From Watersipora subatra (lineage: Eukaryota; Bryozoa; Gymnolaemata; Cheilostomatida; Watersiporidae), in NCBI RefSeq assembly GCF_963576615.1, contig NC_088717.1, positions 55,445,526-55,509,525 on the forward strand: a DNA stretch of 64,000 nucleotides, in the 5' to 3' direction. A program made the translations under genes and the position numbers. Below, piece after piece: positions 55,001-64,000 of the stretch. The notes under the pieces are model-generated. The model was not told the origin of the DNA and did not search any database. It saw nothing but the letters and a program-made list of their open reading frames with translations. Every line of letters starts with the position of its first letter. Positions within the stretch are counted from its first letter, which is position 1.

Positions 55001-58000
55001 CATGTGATACTTTAAACTATAGACCTTAAACTGAGTATAAGCAAGGTTACAATACCTGGGATTGACCTAGTTGACACCTCGGATTAAGTGAAGCTGATAC
55101 AGCAGGGTCAGTGGAGAGAATACAAGACAATAAACACTCCCTTATCATCTAACTCGAGCACAATTTAAACAGAGAACTTGAAACTGAGAGAAAGATATGA
55201 ACGAGTGTTTACCGGTACTTGAGGGCGAGGCTAACATACTCCCGCTTGTTCTCAGGAGTTATCTTACTATGCTTGTGACTCAGTTGGACCACCTGCCCTG
55301 TCACACTGCTCGTGCTGAAGCCTAGCTCTGCTGATGACAGCGTTTCATCAGGCATATCCTTAATGCTTTTTAAGCCTGGGAACCATGAAACAGGAAACAC
55401 TCTTTCCAATAGGATTGTATTGGACAATAATTCATATATGCAGAATGTATTTCCATAATAAAATAAAGTAATATTTTTCACTAGACTGATGTTTTTACTA
55501 AACCCATTTAGGAGAACTACAAAACAGAACATATTATGTGTATAACAACGATGCAAGTCTAAAGCTAAGTTTAGCTAACGACAGTGTTATACTAATGTCT
55601 AGTGTGCCCCGTAGCTACACAATTTTTTTAGTTGTTTTGTTATATACACGACTATAGGAAGTATGTCATACCTTAAAACCAACCCCTTGCTATCAACTCA
55701 TGAAAACTATATAGAGTGCAAACAATATGAATTGAATTAAAGATTTTGTAGTGATATTAAAAGGCAGAAAGCTACCTGGCAAAAAGCTCTTGTCCACCTC
55801 GCTGATGTCAGATGTTTGGTGATCTATTCCGACCAGCTGCCTCCAGACAGGCTCAGCTAAAGCAAGAGACAGGGGACTACCTGTTCGTACCGCAATACCT
55901 GCAATTAAAAGATATAAGGCCATTAAGAGGCCAGAACTAGCTAATACACTTACAACATTAATACACAAGAATAAATGTACAAAGGTCTTTGATTTGGCTA
56001 GTTTGCCAGTCTATGAAATATTTATGTGCGTTACTACAGCCATACGAGCAACTATAATCCTGGCTGTTGTGGAGAGGCACTAATGAAACCAACTGTCCGA
56101 TACTCTCCACCGACAGAACCAACCCCTTTTCATCCCACATGTGCAGTAGACAAAAGATGAGCAATGAGCCTCGAGAAAAAAATTAGTCTATTCTAGCTAT
56201 CTTCCAAACTCTAGCATATCCTCGAAACTATAAAAAGGTTGATTCACTCTGCTAAACCTCTACTCACAGTTGGGGAATTAGACGGAAGGTACAAACCTAT
56301 GAGAATGCCAAGCATCTTAAACATATTATGGTGAAGCTTGCTGTTACAGGACGGGTTGAGGAGAAAGCAGTCTCTGTTAGCACCAGCTTCAGCAACTCCA
56401 TTTGGTGTCGGGCACAAGATGCTCACTGAACCATTCTGCAGCTCCTCACAGATCTCTGCAATCGACTCACTGTAGCCTCCTCCACAGTCGTCAACCTATA
56501 ATAGCATTACGATGAGGTTATGATCAGTTTACAATCATGTTATGATTATGGTACGATCATGCTATGATCAGTTTACGATCATGTTATGATCGAGTTACGA
56601 TCAGGTTAGGCTCATTTTACGATCATATTACAATCATGTTACGATCAACGCATAGCTTGTGTGAGAGAACATAATTCTTAACCCTTTCGTGGGCGAATTT
56701 TCAAAACTAAATCAGGCTCCCATGGGCGAATTAATTTTCCAAAAAATCAATTTTTTTCAAAAGGTTCATACACTTTTCTGTGTGTTATTATGTGCATATC
56801 TCTATGTTTAAAGGTGCATATGTATACATGTATATGTCCATAGGCATATATATATTATAAACAAATAAAAATGTATAACATAAAATATATGCTTTTCATA
56901 ATAATTGTCTATTTACGAATGATATTTTCGAAAGCATTCTCCTTTACAAAGGCCCACATCCCAGTCTTTGCACCATGTACTTATTTGTGCAACAAAGAGC
57001 TCCCACAAAATTGTACTTCCTGGATTGACAGGCTCAAAAAACTTTTCAAAATACTCTACTGGTTGAGCATCTACTGGAGTAAATACTGGACCTGTCACTG
57101 CTCTAAACTGCTGAATTGTAGGAGATTTATCTCTGTTTATGTTGGTTATATTCTTCCAGGCACTGGCATCACTCCTACTCACATCCTCATCATTACTGCT
57201 ACCAGCCTTTTCATCACTGTCACTTCCAGATGTAAAGTCATTACAATCACAATTCAAACCTGATTCACTGCCATCTCTTGCTACTAAATCTAAAAAGTCA
57301 CTGTCATCTCTGAATCTTTTAGTAATTTCGGTACTAGTACTTGCTTTATGAGAATAATCTCGGGAGGTTCTTTTAGAAGTCGCCATGACGGTAAACTAAA
57401 GTCAAACTCTCAAAAAATTCGGTAAACAAAAGCTAAAACCGAAGCAAGAAAAATAAAAGTTGATAAATTATTTAGAACAATTTTCTAATTTTTTTCGAAA
57501 GTTTATTTATTCATCACTGCTAAAAACGATCGTTTTTTTTCAACCTTGAAGTCAATTTTTGAGGCTAACCGAAACTACTATATCATAGCTTGCTATTGGT
57601 AAAAAAAGTAAACAAAAAACGGCATTTAGCTAACCAGAAACGGCAATAATAAAATACGTTACCGAAACGACCAAAACGTCGCACTGCCCATTAGCAGCCG
57701 TATCGCAAAGCGACAAAAACGTCGCACTGCCCGCGAAAGGGTTAAAAAGAGGTAAAAGTTAATACCATTATTATATAGATTTAGGTTTTTTTTGTCAACT
57801 AAAGTTTCCTCAACTAAAGTTGGTGCATAATTGGTTTAGTATGACAGCTAGGCAAACAAAAACATGTCACACCAAGAATAGCCTGAACGTGATTACAAGT
57901 TCTGAAAACCCTAAATCAAACTGTGCTAGGTTCCTGGGTAACAGAAAGTAATATAATTTGAGAACTGAATGTGCCTCTTTGTGTCACTGGCTAAACCAAA

Positions 58001-61000
58001 ATTTGGCTATGGTCATTTAACTACGGCGAATTATTTTTCAATTGATCAGACGTTATTGGAAGGTTTACATTTAAATATAACTACCGTAAGTCCTCATGCT
58101 CAAGCCGCGCGGCTTGTGCTCAAAACCAGATAATTCACGAAAGAAAAAATAATCCTCCAACAAGCCGCGTATGCCCACAGACTGCGGCTAATGACCGAGG
58201 TTAATGACCGAGGTTTTGTCGTCCTTGACCCCTTCAGGAGCGAGAGTGTTGAGAAGGGTTTCATTATACCCAGTACTCTTGAATAAGAAAACAGGCTACA
58301 TCAGTACATGTGAAAAGAATTTTCTTTTACTTCCAAGTTCGAATTAAAATTTCTAAACCCTTGCATCAACAACTTTTTGTCATGTCTCAGCTAAAATTTT
58401 TATTGCGCTGTTAGAAGGCTTCACGTTTATGGAAATATGCGGTCAGGAATGAAACGGTTTTAATGACCTACGACTGCGGTGAGTTAAACAATAGCGATAA
58501 ATTCTTCGTTAGTCTAAAGTATTCCATATACATGACCATGAAAATAAACCAGTAGGTCGCCAAAATCCCGTACATAAAAGTGTATCATGACTGCGGTTCT
58601 ATGGTTATAGCGCGGAACTGAGCAGAGACCGCATTTATCGAGAAGCCGCCCTAAGCCTCACATAAGTTTTAAAAACTTGGATTTAGCCGCGGCTTATTAC
58701 CTTGAACCAGAAGCCGCGCTCAGCGACAAGTCGCGCGGCTTGTGCATAAGGACTTACGGTATTGCAAATACACTCGGAAGATAATATTTTAAACTAAAAA
58801 CTAAAGCAAATACTTTGTAGTCATAATCAGTGAATAACAAGGATGTTCTAAACTAATCCTCCCACAGACATTAATACTGCATCCAAAATCTTTCAAACTG
58901 ACCTTGACCTACAGTTCAGGACTGACAAATAAATCCGATTGAGTTACTATGAGATACGCATCCAACCACAATAAAATACTAATGATGTTTCAAAAAATTG
59001 ATGCCATAAATTGGAAGGAAATCTATGAGATCTAATGTGTTGCTGAAAATTCTAATAAAAGCAATTAACTTAGAAGTTTTATTAGCACTGTCAGTTGGCA
59101 CGGGGCTCACTTATTTCCATCAGTACTCACCTTGAGGGCTGATCAACAGAATTCATTAATTAACACTTTCTATCCGCACCAACATACGACTTATTGTTTA
59201 AATATAAATTATTAGCAAGGACAAACGTGAATGAACAAAAGTGGATATTTTTTTTAACAAATTAAAACAGATAAATTTCAAAAATTAGCCTCAACCTCTT
59301 TTGGGTAATTTTTTCTGACAAATTGCTTCAATAGAGTGCAGAGGATGTGCTGGTAAAGCAATGACAAGTCATGAACTGCAACATAAGAATGCAACTTTAT
59401 CTCATTGGTGATCTACGACTTTCACAAGGAAATGCACATTTGAAGCACCAAACATGCAGACAGAATATCTACGAGTTAAAACTTTAAACAGCGATGCATC
59501 TGTTCAAACACAAAGAGTATGTTGTATAACTTGGAAGAAACATGCTTTTCCTGTAAGCGATACCCACCGACTCGCCAACAAACTTGACCTTCCACACTCT
59601 GTGGGGCAGCAACAGGGACTGTGGAGTGAATGTGGCCATCATAGAAACGAGCTGTCCAAATACAGATTTTGTTCCGTCTACACCTGCGAGCCCTCCCCTG
59701 GATCTTGACTTTTTCACCTGCTCAGGCATAAAAACTAACCTTAGTCGCTGTTTGGTGTCAGCAAACTTTCTGAAGCAAAATGAACCAGCTACAGGCCAAC
59801 ATAAGGAACTAACTAAAAGGTTTAGCCTAATTTATGTCAAGTCTGGTGTCAAGGTCATGAACGTAATAAATAATAATTGTCCGTTAACACTTATGAAATA
59901 CAAAATTGATAACTGTGTCTTCTTTATTTCCATGGTTATTAATAAAGATACGCCAACTCATTCTGTCACAAAGATGTATGAAAATGCATGTACAAACATA
60001 CTTCCATGCCAAAAGCCACCATAGAGTACAGTAGTAAAGTTCCATCAAATACACTGTTCATAAGCTACATGTGCGCGCTAGAAAGGCATCAAACTAAAAT
60101 GCACATATGCCTTATAGTCGAGGACACCACTGATAAGAAGGGAGATGGTGAGGGTTCCAACCAAGCCATATCTAGAGGAGCTGTTCACAAGTCATACCTG
60201 ATATCGATTGAGCTCAATGACAGGCCCGTGTTGCCGGTCTCTCACCATTGTTGTCTGTATGTTTTTACGCAGAACCCCTTCTTTAGTCTGAGAGATGAGA
60301 GTAGTTCTCAGGCAGCTGGTTACATATGGATCCGCCAGGTTCACCATCGGTGTGATGGGACAGAATATGTTTGAAAAGTGGTGTAATAGTATCAACCTAT
60401 AAGATTAGGTTAGGGAGAATGCTCTATAGCAGCATGCCCAGCCAAAAAACTACCGACCCGTAAACATCTAGCTCGAGTTATGAACATTCCAACGCTGAAT
60501 GTTCGTCAAGGCTGCAAGTCATGCAAGAAAGTTGCTGAGCAATAACTAGGGCACCAGGCTTAGTCGCAGACCTTGAACAAAATTATGGCACAATCCTCTA
60601 AACAATGCACGCCTACAACGATTTGCCATTTTATGGAGTAGGCATGCAGCCACCATCCACAGACTACCTTAGTATCAACAGTTCATAGGAAGACAGGCTA
60701 TCGTGTGCTATCACACACCAACACATATATGCACACCATAAGATCAACATACGAACTGAATCTACACACCTGTTTCTTAGTGTCGTTATAGGCAGATGGT
60801 GCAAGTGGTTATATTCCATCGGTATGCTGCTAGGAACCTTGCCTTGGCTCTCAGGTTTTGTAGTAGACCAGGCTACACTGTGAGCAGATCCACAGGCTAC
60901 ACGATTTATCATTTTACCTGTAAAAACCAATATTTATTTTAACTATTAAATTAGAACGTAAAAGCTCACATCAGATCCTCAGAGTCGTCCAAGATTTTGA

Positions 61001-63912
61001 TCTATCAAAACCAATCGATTGTTGAGCAACTCAACTCTTATACATACAGTGAATAAGACATGAGAGTCAAATACCAACCATTCAAGGCGAGGACTTGTCG
61101 AGGTCTTTGAATAGCATTAGTGCTCCCGTCTCCCAGTTGTCCTTCATCGTTATCTCCCCATGTATAAACATCGTTGTTATCTGACACAGCTACACAATGA
61201 AGAGAGCCACAGGCTATCTCCACGATACGCTTATCCTGTAACTCAGTTACCTGTCTGGGGAACCTAATGTGATCATCTGAGCCGTGCCCTAGGCGATGGT
61301 AATCTCCTTTACCCCTGCATAGTACAAAGATACACGGTAAAGCCTCGGCATACCTTCTAAAGTTAAGTAACTGAACGTACACATCGCTGAAAGGTCTGAT
61401 GCTTGGAGTAGCTACCAGATGAATGTCTGATGGCAAAAGGGGCTGCCACATAAATGTCTAAGAGTTAGAGTGGCTACCAGATAGATGTCTGCTGCTTATG
61501 AATGGCCAACAAATAAGGCGGCTCTCCCTATTGGCTAGTCTGACACAGTATTTTAACCCATCAGCCACTCATAAAGTTTGTCAGTGGCACCAGTACTGGT
61601 AGGAAATATTTTGGTATTTGTCACAACGAAACAAAAAATATTTGGCGAAGACCGATATTAATTACACACCAATTGAATAAACATCAATAGTACTCCTATT
61701 GTAATGACACGGAGATTAAAAACATGATCTCTATAGGAGAAAAGAAGGGGCGCAGCTCCATCAGCCCATCACAATTATTTGATGATTGAGATGGGCCAGA
61801 GCTAATATTCATCAATGAAAATACCACTGCAATCAGTTTGTACAATTAGGGATAAGGCTGAGGGTGTAGCAAAGGATAGAAGTTACAGTTCAACTAGTGA
61901 TAGTAAACAAAAGCTAACAATTGGAACATGAGCTATTTCAACTTTGATAGCTGCATGATAGCCTTGAGCTCGTAGGTCACTCACCAGGTGAAGAGAGCAC
62001 CATCTGTGCTGAGAGCAACGGAGAATTGCGATCCACACTCGACACGACAGATGCAATATCCTTCTAGTTTATCTACTATCTGAGGAGTTTTGCAACCATC
62101 ACTTCCTCCTCTACCTAACTTTCCATAGTCTCCATCTCCCCATGACCAGACCTGGCCTCCTTCCGTAATACAGAGAGTCTGAGCATCTCCAGAGCCACAT
62201 GCTATGTCTATCACCTTGTTACCTGTACAAACATGTCATCGAACGTGACGGCAAAATATCAGAGTTACTATCAAAACAGTGAACAATGTCGGTTTGATAT
62301 GACAGCTGAACAACTGCATTTAGTAGGTCGATGAGATAACTCTCGCTGACATGAGTCAGTAATGTTTCAAAAGAATAGATCCTGTGATGAGGCAATGATG
62401 AGGTCATTTAAACAAAAGGTTGAACACCCAAATGTACACCTGGCAGCATCAGACAGTCAGAGCGTACACCACACAACAGGTATGAGAAAACAGGTCATTT
62501 GGAAAAACATTGATCAACCAAATGTATATTACTCGACATCATAAACCTAGAGAGCACTCCATTCAACATCAGACAAAGAAAAAACATACACCACACAACT
62601 TACAGGTGCACACAAAAATGCTTGAGCATTTACAATGCATGTATAAGTAGAAACATCCACAACCCAGCGCATCCAAAGCAACAGCACAAGCAGTGCAACA
62701 ATAAGCAGCGGTGAGCAAGTCTCACCGACAAGAGCATCGACCAATTTTGGTTTCATCTGATCATCGCTGTCTCCATGGCCAAGTCTACCATACCGGCCTT
62801 TGCCCCATGTGTAGAGTTCACCCTGAGCGGATATGGCAGCGCTGTGGGCCCCACCAGCTGCAACCTTGATTATCTCCACTCCTCGAAGTGACTCAATCAT
62901 CATTGGCTTCTCACACGGCATCCTAAGAAACTAGTACTTATGCAACTAAGTTCCATACATGAAAGCAATAAGCCCGCCATGATTAGAGTGCAGACTCTAC
63001 TATATTGATGATAAAGCAATATAAAAGGAGACTAAATACCTTGTCTGGAAAATGTCAATTTAGATACTAGTATAGATATAACAGGTGTCTGCTTGTCACA
63101 GATTAATTGCCTTTGAATTTGCTAGTTTTATGATATTATTAATATGCATGTACATGCAGATGTTGTAGGCCTGATGAACTCAGGTGCACAGGCTAATAAG
63201 GCGGGATAAATAGCTGTAAAATTCCCACCAATAACAATCTTCTGAAGATGAGAACTAGAGACTAGAGAGCTGCCATATAAAGTAGTTATTCATGACGGAG
63301 TGTCCACTGCTATGTCTGCGCAATTAAACTTCTATAACGGTCAAACATTTACGACTGCAAATAAAGTCAGCTCTACACTTACCAGAACATCAGCTTGATG
63401 GTTAGGCCAAGGTAAGTTCATACATAAACTCAAAGTATGGCCACGGTATATGCTATACTACCCCTGATATTACTTTCCAATGCATACGAAACTCTCTAGG
63501 CTACGCAATAAACATTCAATACCTATGTCTGTAGCTCTAACAGATTCTTACATAACTCACTTATTTCGATTGTTGCACATGTATGACACATCTATGCACA
63601 TGTATGACACATCTATGCACATGTATAACACATCTATGCTTGAGTTGTGTTAAAATCTCTACACAAGCTGATTCTGCAGAGCCTTGTGTATGTGACTCAC
63701 CTGTTACCATGACCTAGTTTACCATCCTCGGCCTCTCCCCAAGAAAAGACTTCTCCATCAGCTGTCAAGGCAAGGCAGTGCTTTCCACCAGCATTCACAG
63801 CAATCTGCTTTATGAAATAATGCTGCAGTCGGTCCAAAAGAGTGGGAATCGCAACCGAATCTGTACCACCCACCCCTAGTCGGCCTCCAGCCCCATAGCC
63901 TGTTGCATACAC
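51872..63912 (-). CDS. HERC2: HERC2 E3 ubiquitin ligase, C-terminal 14 coding exons (5' part off the right edge)
   Basis: Exons run 63912-63701, 62922-62726, 62222-61985, 61314-61079, 60917-60770, 60396-60198, 59717-59568, 56495-56297, 55898-55776, 55375-55213, 54211-54064, 53920-53750, 52738-52597 and 52035-51872. They join in phase to 829 codons plus TAA. The first four and a half exons hold RCC1 blades ([39 protein letters not shown]) of the third RCC1-like domain. After a linker comes the HECT domain, including [18 protein letters not shown] and the active-site segment [16 protein letters not shown]. Its cysteine, codon 52687-52685, is the one that carries ubiquitin. An acidic tail ends the protein. 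Human HERC2 (about 4,830 residues) acts in DNA-damage signalling and centrosome/ubiquitin control and partners UBE3A. Identity to human over this part is very high. About five sixths of the gene lies outside the window. Confidence 0.97.
52597..52738 (-). CDS. HERC2: HERC2 exon: catalytic cysteine
   Basis: Acceptor GTGTGTAG|GTGTTG, donor CATAG|GTAGGC. Encodes [20 protein letters not shown]. The Cys in ESYTCFF is the thioester-forming residue of the HECT ligase, so the visible domain looks catalytically intact. Confidence 0.98.
52739..53749. other. HERC2 intron, nothing recognised
   Basis: A 102-codon plus-strand frame (52768-53076) lies opposite the gene and has no recognisable domain or splice context. 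Confidence 0.4.
53750..53920 (-). CDS. HERC2: HERC2 exon: HECT domain
   Basis: 57 codons, acceptor GTTTACAG|GTGGCG, donor CTCCAG|GTAACT. Encodes [20 protein letters not shown] and [20 protein letters not shown], among the most conserved HECT C-lobe sequence. Confidence 0.98.
54064..54211 (-). CDS. HERC2: HERC2 exon: HECT domain
   Basis: Acceptor CTATTTAG|GCTACA, donor CAGTCG|GTATGT. Encodes [20 protein letters not shown] and [13 protein letters not shown]. Confidence 0.97.
54340..54375. repeat. Perfect 12-bp-stem hairpin
   Basis: TCACACTTATGG, a 12-base loop, then CCATAAGTGTGA. Half of it recurs at about 54381. Lies in a HERC2 intron. Confidence 0.85.
55213..55375 (-). CDS. HERC2: HERC2 exon: HECT N-lobe
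   Basis: Acceptor GGTTCCCAG|GCTTAA, donor TACCG|GTAAAC. Encodes [20 protein letters not shown] and [11 protein letters not shown]. The first half is less conserved than neighbouring exons, as in other HERC2 proteins. Confidence 0.95.
55776..55898 (-). CDS. HERC2: HERC2 exon: HECT N-lobe
   Basis: Acceptor TTAATTGCAG|GTATTG, donor GCCAG|GTAGCT. Encodes [20 protein letters not shown] and [13 protein letters not shown]. Confidence 0.97.
56297..56495 (-). CDS. HERC2: HERC2 exon: HECT N-lobe
   Basis: Acceptor CTATTATAG|GTTGAC, donor CTCATAG|GTTTGT. Encodes [20 protein letters not shown] and [20 protein letters not shown]. The intron upstream (3.07 kb) is the largest in the visible part of the gene and holds a piggyBac derivative and a MITE. 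Confidence 0.97.
56503..56648 (+). repeat. Degenerate 11-22-bp tandem repeat (TTACGATCATG)
   Basis: About twelve diverged units of TTACGATCATG/TTATGATCAGT directly beside HERC2 exon 56495-56297 and ending just before the piggyBac derivative. Confidence 0.85.
56682..57741 (-). mobile_element. piggyBac-type element with internal deletion
   Basis: Flanked by TTAA at 56678-56681 and 57742-57745. The ends CCCTTTCGTGGGCGAATT and, inverted, CCCTTTCGCGGGCAGTGCGA share the CCCTTTCG-GGGC start. Subterminal GTCGCACTGCCC repeats occur at the right end. Only the N-terminal transposase frame remains. It sits in a HERC2 intron. Confidence 0.88.
56913..57386 (-). pseudogene. piggyBac transposase N-terminal fragment (open frame, catalytic domain absent)
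   Basis: ATG at 57386, 157 codons without interruption. A basic start ([13 protein letters not shown]) and an acidic Ser/Asp stretch ([18 protein letters not shown]) lead to [11 protein letters not shown] and [10 protein letters not shown], the usual opening of the DDE_Tnp_1_7 domain (cf. P..YF.LFF). The catalytic Asp residues and the Cys-rich C-terminus are missing, so it cannot transpose by itself. Confidence 0.78.
58082..58761. mobile_element. MITE with TACCGTAAGTCC terminal repeats
   Basis: Left TACCGTAAGTCCTCATGCTC, right inverted TACCGTAAGTCCTTATGCAC. Both are followed by AAGCCGCGCGGCTTG, itself a palindrome, in TA context. The interior is GC-richer (GCCGC motifs) and has no transposase. 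Confidence 0.88.
59568..59717 (-). CDS. HERC2: HERC2 exon: start of the HECT region
   Basis: 50 codons, acceptor CCTGAGCAG|GTGAAA, donor GAGTCG|GTGGGT. Encodes [16 protein letters not shown] and [16 protein letters not shown], the entry to the HECT N-lobe. Confidence 0.96.
60198..60396 (-). CDS. HERC2: HERC2 exon: linker
   Basis: Acceptor ATCTTATAG|GTTGAT, donor TATCAG|GTATGA. Encodes [16 protein letters not shown] and [19 protein letters not shown], conserved in animal HERC2. Confidence 0.96.
60770..60917 (-). CDS. HERC2: HERC2 exon: end of RCC1 domain and linker
   Basis: Acceptor GTTTTTACAG|GTAAAA, donor AACAG|GTGTGT. Encodes [20 protein letters not shown] and [12 protein letters not shown], as in the human linker before the HECT domain. 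Confidence 0.96.
61079..61314 (-). CDS. HERC2: HERC2 exon: RCC1 blades
   Basis: Acceptor TACTATGCAG|GGGTAA. Encodes [16 protein letters not shown] and [20 protein letters not shown]. The donor AATG|GTTGGT is weak but is required by phase and by the conserved junction [14 protein letters not shown]. Confidence 0.95.
61315..61984. other. HERC2 intron, local duplication only
   Basis: A block GAGTAGCTACCAGATGAATG is repeated near 61464 as GAGTGGCTACCAGATAGATG. Nothing else recognised. Confidence 0.4.
61985..62222 (-). CDS. HERC2: HERC2 exon: RCC1 blades
   Basis: Acceptor TTTGTACAG|GTAACA, donor ACCTG|GTGAGT. Encodes [40 protein letters not shown] and [20 protein letters not shown]. Confidence 0.97.
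62726..62922 (-). CDS. HERC2: HERC2 exon: RCC1 blade
   Basis: Acceptor GTTTCTTAG|GATGCC, donor CTTGTCG|GTGAGA. Encodes [20 protein letters not shown] and [20 protein letters not shown]. Confidence 0.97.
62923..63573. other. HERC2 intron, nothing recognised
   Basis: AT-rich, no exon, repeat ends or RNA gene seen. Confidence 0.4.
63575..63637 (+). repeat. 21-bp tandem repeat, three copies
   Basis: GCACATGTATGACACATCTAT, the third copy with one change. Confidence 0.92.
63701..63912 (-). CDS. HERC2: HERC2 exon: RCC1 blade
   Basis: Acceptor CTGTTATAG|GTGTAT, donor AACAG|GTGAGT. Encodes [20 protein letters not shown] and [10 protein letters not shown], at the start of the third RCC1-like domain. 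Phase 0 in, phase 2 out. Confidence 0.97.
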
Positions 63913-64000
63913 CTATAACAGAGATGAAATGAGTAGTAATCAACAACTAGCAACCATACTAACTTCACTATATCCCAGAATGCTAGTATTTAGGCAGAGT

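Noticed and set aside
56871-57351. Plus-strand frames of 130 and 70 codons in the piggyBac element
   Set aside because: Antisense to the transposase fragment, which has the recognisable motifs.
59454-60374. Plus-strand frames of 84-146 codons
   Set aside because: They lie opposite or between conserved HERC2 exons and show no domain; conservation is on the minus strand.

Overview
This is animal nuclear DNA: AT-rich, with short phase-consistent exons split by long GT-AG introns full of repeats. It carries three metazoan orthologues plus TTAA- and TA-targeted transposons, tRNA-like short repeats and Gypsy debris. Proteins and repeat style (many short inverted-repeat elements, TACATGTA-rich spacers) fit a lophotrochozoan, perhaps a mollusc, but that placement is inference. 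No bacterial, organellar, CRISPR or rRNA sequence was seen.

Layout. (1) 1-2969: repeat-rich 3' flank. (2) 2970-33624, minus strand: a DELE1-like Sel1-repeat gene, eleven coding exons found, with a tentative first exon at 41564-41611. DELE1 relays mitochondrial stress to the integrated stress response in vertebrates. (3) 33625-41563: a transposon nest. It holds a terminal-inverted-repeat element carrying a small HIRAN-like gene (34062-35693), Gypsy debris, a broken pogo/Tigger copy inserted into that debris (36373-38036), and another inverted-repeat element (38986-39859). (4) 41742-48986, plus strand: ANKRD10-like ankyrin gene, six coding exons, poly(A) signal at 49468. (5) 49474-51352: convergent intergenic stretch. 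(6) 51872-63912, minus strand: the last 14 coding exons of HERC2 (third RCC1-like domain and HECT ligase domain); the gene continues beyond the right edge.

The DELE1 candidate first exon and the ANKRD10 start lie about 130 bp apart and point away from each other, suggesting a shared promoter; ANKRD10 and HERC2 converge. No common pathway for the three genes is evident. All exon junctions inside DELE1 (exons 2-12), ANKRD10 and HERC2 were checked by hand for reading phase and close without stops. The weak points are the DELE1 5' end and the DELE1 exon 3/4 junction.

Most notable: a 1.6-kb inverted-repeat element that encloses a two-exon HIRAN-like gene (missing the central part of the domain) facing a small acidic-tail gene remnant. 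Also of note are a polypurine minisatellite inside the last DELE1 intron, an eight-copy 32-bp ATTGG array in ANKRD10 intron 4, and a deletion derivative of piggyBac inside HERC2 that keeps an open N-terminal transposase frame.
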